NCBI RefSeq assembly: GCF_001900245.1
Contig: NZ_CP017813.1
Coordinates: 868,001-932,000 of the forward strand
Reading direction: 5' to 3'
Source: Mycoplasmopsis pullorum
Lineage (GTDB): Bacteria; Bacillota_I; Bacilli_A; Mycoplasmatales; Metamycoplasmataceae
DNA length: 64,000 nucleotides
The translations under genes were made by a program, and so were the position numbers. The stretch's first letter is position 1. Every line of letters starts with the position of its first letter. Positions 54,917 to 64,000 of the stretch are shown here, in pieces. The notes below the pieces were generated by a model, which saw only the letters and a list, made by a program, of their open reading frames with translations, was not told the origin of the DNA and did not search any database.

Positions 54917-55802
54917 AAATTTGCTTAATTAATAAATCGAGCCCAATTAAAGCTGAATCATCACCATGTTCATCAAAAACAAAACGAACACTTTTGTATT
55001 GATTTTCTTCAGTGTACTCCGCAGCTTTTTCAATTGCTTTTTGTACGAATGTTTTATTTTTTAAAGAAATAGAACCACCAAAAGCAATGACTGATGGATT
55101 AATAAAAGCGAGTGTGGTTGCGATTGTCTTTGCTAAAACATCAATCCCCTCGTTAATAATTTGTTGAGCTAAAGGATTGTTATTTTCTGCTAAATCAAAA
55201 ATTTCTTTAGTTGTTTTATTTTGTTGTGAATAATATTCATAACGCTTAACAATCCCATTACCACCAACGAATAATTCAGCAGATAAGGCTGGTAAGTGTA
55301 ATCCGAATTCTTTTTTGTCCCCTAGGGGAATGTAAGCGATTTCTTGACCTAAATGATTAAAACCAGAAAAAATTTGGTTGTTAATAACTAAACCAGCCCC
55401 AAAACCGGTGCTGACTGTAAAAAATTGAGTAATTTCTTTATCACTTTGTTTAAAACGATAGTGGTTTGCTAAAGCCATTGCATTAGCGTCATTTTCAAAA
55501 ACAATTTTGTTAATCTTTGTATTTTCTAATAAAAATTTTTTAACATTAAAATTGCTTCATCCAGCTAAATTTGGGGAATGTAATACAATTCCATTATCAT
55601 AATCAGCCGGACCCGGGATACATAAAGCTAATGAAGTAATTTCGTGTTTTTTAATTAATTCAACTAAATTGTTTAATGTCTTAATCGGATCATTTGCATC
55701 AGTATTAAAACGTTCTTTATGTATTACTTTTAAGTCCTTAACTAAGGCGAAACGCGTGTTAGTACCACCAATATCAACCACCGCATATTTTTCTGAATTC
55801 AT
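54915..55802 (-). CDS. ROK-family glucokinase
   Basis: 295 residues. Phosphate-binding VDIGGTNTRFAL near the N-terminus, ENDANAMAL (catalytic Asp), and GFGAGLVIN are present. The zinc-binding Cys motif of many ROK proteins (CxCGxxGC) is missing; only the preceding GFNHLGQEIAY is kept. No DNA-binding domain, so it is a kinase rather than a repressor. Its likely job is to phosphorylate the glucose released by the GH65 phosphorylase and GH13 enzymes. Last gene of the operon, 16 bases after pgmB, with AAGGAG before ATG. Confidence 0.85.
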
Positions 55803-55818
55803 TGTTACTCCTTATTTA

Positions 55819-56496
55819 TTAATTGATGTTTTTAAAGTAACTAATCACCGAGTCTAAATTAAGTTCGCTAGTATCGTGTAAAACTAATGAAGCTTTAGAG
55901 AAATCAACTCCTGAGTGATAGTCAAACGCAATTGCTTTAACACCTGCTCCGACTATTGATTCTACACCAGAAACTGCATCTTCTAATCCAATACATTCTT
56001 CTTTAGGAACTCCGATTAGTTCATAGGCTTGAATGTAAATATCTGGAGCCGGTTTACCTTTAGCAACATTTGCAGGATTTACAATTGCATCAAAATAATC
56101 GTAGACGTTCAACTTTTTAAGAATAAAAGGTGCATTATAGCTACTTGATGCTATTGCTAATTTTATACCTTTATTTTTGGCATCAATAATGAATTTTTTA
56201 ATATTTGGTAATAAATAAGTTTCATCTAATTCTTGTTTTAATAATTCCACATAAAGCTCATTTTTTTCATGAGCAAGCGAATTTAAAAATTCTAGTTCAT
56301 AAGTTGCTTGTGGTTGTTTTAATTTAATAATTTCTTTAAGCGTATCAATTCTTGGTAATCCACGTAAATTTTCGTTTTCAGCTTCAGTATAGTCAATTCC
56401 AATTTTTTTAACCACCTTAGCTCATGACTTATAATGAATTTTAGCTGTGTCAGTAATTACTCCATCTACGTCAAATAAAATACCTTTAATTTGCAT
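55819..56496 (-). CDS. pgmB: Beta-phosphoglucomutase
   Basis: 225 residues, usual size. HAD-family motif I FDVDGVITD (nucleophile D9, D11), RGLPRIDTL in the cap region that binds the sugar, ASSSYNAPFIL and GLEDAVSGVES motifs as in Lactococcus PgmB. It converts beta-glucose-1-phosphate to glucose-6-phosphate. It starts one base after the GH65 stop; AAGGAG lies within the end of the GH65 gene. A GH65-pgmB pair is a reliable sign of maltose- or trehalose-phosphorylase metabolism. Confidence 0.92.
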
Positions 56497-56497
56497 A

Positions 56498-58864
56498 TTA
56501 AAGACTAAACTCCTTGCTTATATTATTAATAATTTCTTCTTTATTTTTAATCATAAGTTTTAATTCTTTGTGTGCGCTTAAAGTTTTAATTTTTAATTTA
56601 TCTTGAGTAACATGCACTTCAAAAGTTACACCTTGATACATTGCGCGATATTTCAGTGAAGTCCAGTTTTTTGGTAAATTAGGATTTAATGAAACCTTGT
56701 TATTGCTTCAAGTTAAACCACCAAAACCAAAAACGATCATTTGTCAAATTGCTGCTAAACTTCCGCCATGAATTCCGGCATTAGAAGTGTGCATTGCAGG
56801 TCCAAAGTCTACATTAATTCCATATTTAAACAATTCATATGCTTTTTCGATTTTTTTCAAACGTGCCGCTTCAATTGCATAAGTTGCAGCACTTAAACTT
56901 GAATCGTGTGTGGTAATTGCTTCATAATAGTCAAAATTCTTGCTTCTTTCTTCTAAAGTGAACGACTCAGGAAAAATACTTGTTAAAAGTACCACATCAG
57001 CTTGTTTAACTAATTGTGAACATAGTCTTTTGTGTCCTTCTTGAGTACTAAAAAGTTTTTTACCAGCGTCCCCTAACATTTGGAATGGAGACACATCAAT
57101 TAAAGGAAGAGATAAGAATTGATCATTTTCTGCAATAATTAAATCCTGATTTGGTTTTTGTTGCTTCAAGTGTTTTGATACTTTTTTCATTTTAGCAACA
57201 TCAAACTTATAAGGGATTTGTTTAATAATTTTATCAAGTAAATGTGGACGAGTTTTTTTCAATTTACTCATGTATTCAAGTGCTAAATCAATATTAAATT
57301 TAGCCATATAGTTAATAAAAGCATTATTATCGATATTACCTTTATATTCATTTGGTCCCATAACGTCGCGAATTTCATAGGTACCATTTTCCTGTAATTC
57401 AGCACGATTAGAATAGAACACAGCAGTTTCAATAATCATTTGATAACCATATTTTTCCATGAATACGTCATCATTAGTGAAATTGTAGTATTGGTTAACT
57501 GCAAAAGCAACATCTGAAGATACGTGAATTTCTTGTCTACGTGAAGCAATTGGAACTTGCACACCACTAACTACGTCTGCTTGTCCCCAGTATGGACACA
57601 CTTCTCCATCAGTTGGTCAGGCCATTTCTCAAGGATATTGTGCTCCTAGCAATTTACTTTCTTCAAGTCTTTCCTTGGTTTCATACGCTTTAGCACGTGC
57701 TCCTTTAAGACCTTTGAATCTATAAACAAGTAAGTTTCGAGCAACTTTAGGATCAGTAAATAAATAATTTGGATTGATAAAAAATTCAGTGTCCCAGTAA
57801 GTGTGACCTTGGTATCCCTCACCAGATAAACCTTTAGCCCCTACGTTTAAATTAGTTGATTCTTTTGGTACAAAGTTATTTAAGTGGAAAATACTAAAAT
57901 CAAGTGCTAAAGAATCCATTTTACTTTCTTCATCACCTTCAATTTCGACAAAGAATTGATTTCAAACTTTCTTATTCATTTCTTGAATTGATTCAACTTT
58001 TAATTTGTCATAGCTACTTGAAAGTAAAAATTCATGTAATTGATCTGATTTTTCTAATACTATTGGCTCTACTAATAAGTGTGAATGATGGTCCACACTG
58101 GTATTAACTGACATTAATTTTTCTAAAACAAATTCATCCCCAGCTTTGGCTTTTGATTTGATTTTAAAGAAAATATAACGACGTTGAATGTCAATTACAT
58201 AATCGTCATTTCCACCTTTGATTAATTCTCCGTTTTTGTAGAACTTAGTTACTAAGTTGTGGACAGCTACACGTTTTGAAATTGTCGTTTTTTGGACCAT
58301 TTTCAACGATTCTGTGGTTGGTCTAGTTTTGAGTCCCTCTTCAAAGTGTTGTGTCCCAGTATTTGTAACTTGTCCATTAATCCCGGGTTGCAACATTACT
58401 TCAACTTGATCTTTTGCGAATAACTCTAAAACTTTAATTTTGATTTTTTGAGCATAAACGTTTTTGTTACTTTGAGATACAAATCTCTCAAAAGTTAATA
58501 AGAAACGTCCACTTTCACGAACAATTTCCACTTCACGCACTAAAACTCCGTCACGAATGTGAAGTGTTTTAGTATATTTATCTTCTTTTAATACTTGAAA
58601 ATTCTCTCCATCTAGATAAATTGGTGTTTGGATTAAATCAGCTAAATTAGCTAATTCAGGTACTTCTTTTTTAGTGTCACGATTAAAAATACCATTAACA
58701 AAAAAGTCTTCTTTATTGTAAATCGCTTTTTCTTCATCAACACTACGAATCCCTAAATAACCGTTACCAAGCGAAAAAATACTTTCAGTTTTACCAGTTA
58801 CTTTTGGATCAAATTTAACTTGTGAAATAGTTTTATTTAAGGTATCATACTTTAAAAAATTCAT
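56498..58864 (-). CDS. GH65 disaccharide phosphorylase (maltose phosphorylase type)
   Basis: 788 residues, normal for the family. Motifs: TYWDTEFFI, MGPNEYKGNIDNN containing the general acid Glu (~505), and the phosphate-binding THDSSLS near the C-terminal third. It splits a glucose disaccharide with phosphate into beta-glucose-1-phosphate and glucose, which saves ATP. Maltose is inferred from the adjacent GH13 enzymes; trehalose or kojibiose phosphorylases cannot be excluded by these motifs. It lies between a GH13 gene (3-base gap) and pgmB in the operon. Confidence 0.88.
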
Positions 58865-58867
58865 TTA

Positions 58868-62525
<3,658 letters not shown>

Positions 62526-62564
62526 AGCTATTAAATTTTATATTTTATGTAAAACAAAACAGAA

Positions 62565-62602
62565 AAAACGCGTTTTTCTTGACATATCAAATGTTATATA
62601 CA
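62565..62602. promoter_or_regulatory. Operator candidates upstream of the maltodextrin operon
   Basis: Two symmetric sites. AAAAACGCGTTTTT (62565-62578) is a perfect 14-base palindrome at the presumed -35 position of the operon promoter. TGTTATATACA (62592-62602) has the TGT...ACA shape of GntR-family operators. The GntR-type gene lies directly upstream. Confidence 0.5.
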
Positions 62603-62617
62603 AAGAAAAAATAATAA

Positions 62618-62642
62618 AAAAACGCTATTTTATAGCGTTTTT
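62618..62642 (-). terminator. Terminator of the GntR-type gene
   Basis: AAAAACGCTA pairs with TAGCGTTTTT around five bases. It separates the regulator gene from the maltodextrin operon. Confidence 0.85.
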
Positions 62643-62702
62643 AGATTTTAATGATTTAAAAAAATGGAAAATTTTTCAGATTTATCCTTTTGTGGTAAAA
62701 CT

Positions 62703-63365
62703 TTATTGTTTTGCTGAAAATTCTTGATGAAAGAAAATGAAGTTTTCCGGTTTAATAAAATACTTACCAGCAATTGAAATACTTTCATCGTCGTAACCAA
62801 AAAAGTATACAACAACTAACTCATCGCGATCATATAATTTAATTTTTTCGTATTTTAATTTATAAACAATATTACTAATTCCGTTTTGGTCGTTTAATAA
62901 GTCTAAGAGTGGTTGATTTAGATTTGGAACTTGATCATCTCTTAAATATTTCTTTGATAAATAAATTTCTGATTTGGCAATCATTTCTTGATTCAAAAAG
63001 TATTCTTTTTCAAAAAAACGAAATCCTTGAATAAAAATAATGTTATCTTCAACAGTTCATTCAGGTAATTGGTCAGTTTGTATCTCTCAACCACGTTCAG
63101 AGTCCGCACCAAGCATATATCCTAAAGGTTTAATTAAATTATGAAAATTTTCAGCAACAAAGTGTCCCCTCTTACTGATTGAGTACACCGCACCTAATGA
63201 TTCGAGTTTATTATAAGCAGAAATTACAACACTACGTGAACAATCGAATTTAGCCATTAAAGCATGTTCACTTGGCATTATTCGATTTGTTGGAACTTTT
63301 TTGGTTTTAATTAAATCCATTAAATAGTCAATAACTATTTGAGTCTTTTTAATTTCTTTTGACAT
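62703..63365 (-). CDS. GntR-family transcriptional regulator
   Basis: 220 residues from ATG at 63365; an upstream TTG in frame is less likely because TATAAT (63380-63375) lies in between. The N-terminal winged helix reads VIDYLMDLIKTKKVPTNRIMPSEHALMAKF and SRSVVISAYNKLESLGAVYSISKRGHFV. The C-terminal half fits a UTRA-like ligand-binding domain. It likely senses a sugar phosphate and controls the adjacent maltodextrin operon; this is inferred from position and from the TGT...ACA site between them. Confidence 0.85.
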
Positions 63366-63374
63366 AATTTTATT

Positions 63375-63380
63375 ATTATA
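63375..63380 (-). promoter_or_regulatory. -10 box of the GntR-type gene
   Basis: TATAAT on the minus strand ends nine bases before ATG, so the transcript starts close to the start codon. Confidence 0.55.
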
Positions 63381-63504
63381 TTTAATTTTTGAATATTTTA
63401 CTACTTGGAAATTCAAATTCTCAAAAGTTTATGGTAATTTATCAATTAGCTAAGATACCAAATCAACAAATCCTCATCGTCCCCAGTAGGGACAGTAAAT
63501 AAAA

Positions 63505-63539
63505 AAAACACAAAATTTAATTAAAAAACTTTGTGTTTT
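63505..63539 (-). terminator. Terminator of the right-end membrane protein gene
   Basis: AAAACACAAA pairs with TTTGTGTTTT and the minus strand continues into a T run, 25 bases after the stop at 63564. Confidence 0.75.
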
Positions 63540-63563
63540 GATTTGTTTTGATAATTTTGTATT

Positions 63564-64000
63564 TTAAGATTTTAAGATATCTTCACGAAACGCTTTTTTC
63601 AAGATAAAGTCATTTGTTACGTATCCATACGATTTTTTTGCAATAACAGAAATGACTAAAGAGAAAAATGAACTAAAAAGTACGATTCATCCTTCGGTGT
63701 ATGAAATTGATGCTAACATATCTTTATAATAAGATTCGGTACCATTTAATTCAAATATGGCTGTCCGTTTCGCTTCGACTGGTTTGAGTGCAATCAAGAA
63801 AAAGGTTACAGCGAAAATAAATCCAAATAAACTAATTAGTGAATTAAATAGAAATTCAGCATTTGATTTATTTGAAAATAGTAAGTATAAACTAATTACA
63901 CTAATTAAAATACAAATACTAAAACTGGTTTGTAGCACAATAAACATTCCAAGGAAAACATATCTTAATTGATAAGTTGTTGAGTTTTCTAACACTGATT
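63564..64000 (-). CDS. Membrane protein (5' end outside the window)
   Basis: At least 145 residues, open to the right edge. A GTG at 63995 could be a start but the frame continues beyond it. Hydrophobic segments: FLGMFIVLQTSFSICIL, LFNSLISLFGFIFAVTFFL and IVLFSSFFSLVISVIA, so three or more membrane helices. It ends FREDILKS. No family is recognised. Confidence 0.65.

Noticed and set aside
55310-55335. GC-rich palindrome CCCCTAGGGG inside the ROK kinase gene
   Set aside because: It lies within coding sequence with no nearby start or terminator; similar CCC/GGG clusters occur in several genes and are explained by codons.
63087-63416. Longer GntR protein starting from TTG at 63416
   Set aside because: A TATAAT box lies between this TTG and the ATG at 63365, and the extra residues are not part of a GntR domain.

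Overview
The window comes from a mycoplasma (class Mollicutes, Mycoplasma sensu lato). It is very AT-rich. TGA must be read as tryptophan to keep almost every gene open, e.g. HsdR, HsdM, RbfA, RsmE and the GH65 phosphorylase. There are many surface lipoproteins and typical mycoplasma families (DUF31 peptidase, Lipoprotein_17 repeats, GA/FIVAR modules, MnuA-type nuclease). I cannot name the species. All gene coordinates below use genetic code 4, so one gene often spans several stretches that look TGA-interrupted under the standard code. I saw no tRNA, rRNA or CRISPR array, and no insertion sequence.

Layout. 1-2,937 (+): end of a membrane protein, a DUF2779-like protein, rbfA and a DUF3137 protein. 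3,089-13,756 (-): two paralogous ~1,740-residue surface proteins with GA/FIVAR modules. 14,014-18,426: sucrose module, with a PTS EIIBC on the minus strand and, divergently, one ORF that fuses a GH32 sucrose-6-phosphate hydrolase to a PfkB fructokinase, then a tiny membrane protein. 18,484-28,664 (-): type I restriction-modification locus hsdR-hsdM-hsdS-(half-S)-hsdM-hsdS-(half-S), made by tandem duplication. 28,817-29,974 (-): membrane-anchored nuclease. 30,146-37,585 (+): 2,479-residue lipoprotein with repeats and a DUF31 serine-peptidase domain. 37,982-39,121 (+) and 51,393-54,755 (-): a lipoprotein family of one intact copy, two copies each off-frame by one A, and one remnant. 39,441-51,353 (+): degenerate PTS EIIB domain, SF1 helicase, ArsR regulator, rsmE, an aldehyde dehydrogenase, small membrane proteins, a lipoprotein resembling GT80 sialyltransferases, and a helicase/RecB-like nuclease/DEDDh exonuclease fusion. 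54,915-63,365 (-): maltodextrin operon (pullulanase-type GH13, GH13 glucosidase, GH65 phosphorylase, beta-phosphoglucomutase, ROK kinase) next to a GntR regulator. The right end cuts a membrane protein.

How the genes work together. The sugar genes form two complete routes. Sucrose goes through EIIBC to sucrose-6-phosphate, then glucose-6-phosphate plus fructose, and fructokinase phosphorylates the fructose. Maltodextrins are debranched and hydrolysed; maltose is phosphorolysed to beta-glucose-1-phosphate plus glucose, and PgmB and the ROK kinase turn both into glucose-6-phosphate.

Main discovery. The window is crowded with simple-sequence switches. Both hsdS genes end in a GA-dinucleotide tract (8 and 9 units). 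Behind each tract lies a start-less half-S cassette (one target-recognition domain) that is open only in the third reading frame, so 7 or 10 units would fuse a third recognition domain to HsdS. A 12-bp duplication in one hsdS adds four residues to its central linker, as in EcoR124I/II. Poly(A) tracts of 18-19 sit directly upstream of TAAAAT boxes of two surface-protein genes. The lipoprotein paralogs are frameshifted in A6/A7 runs, and one has an 11-unit TA repeat merged with its -10 box.
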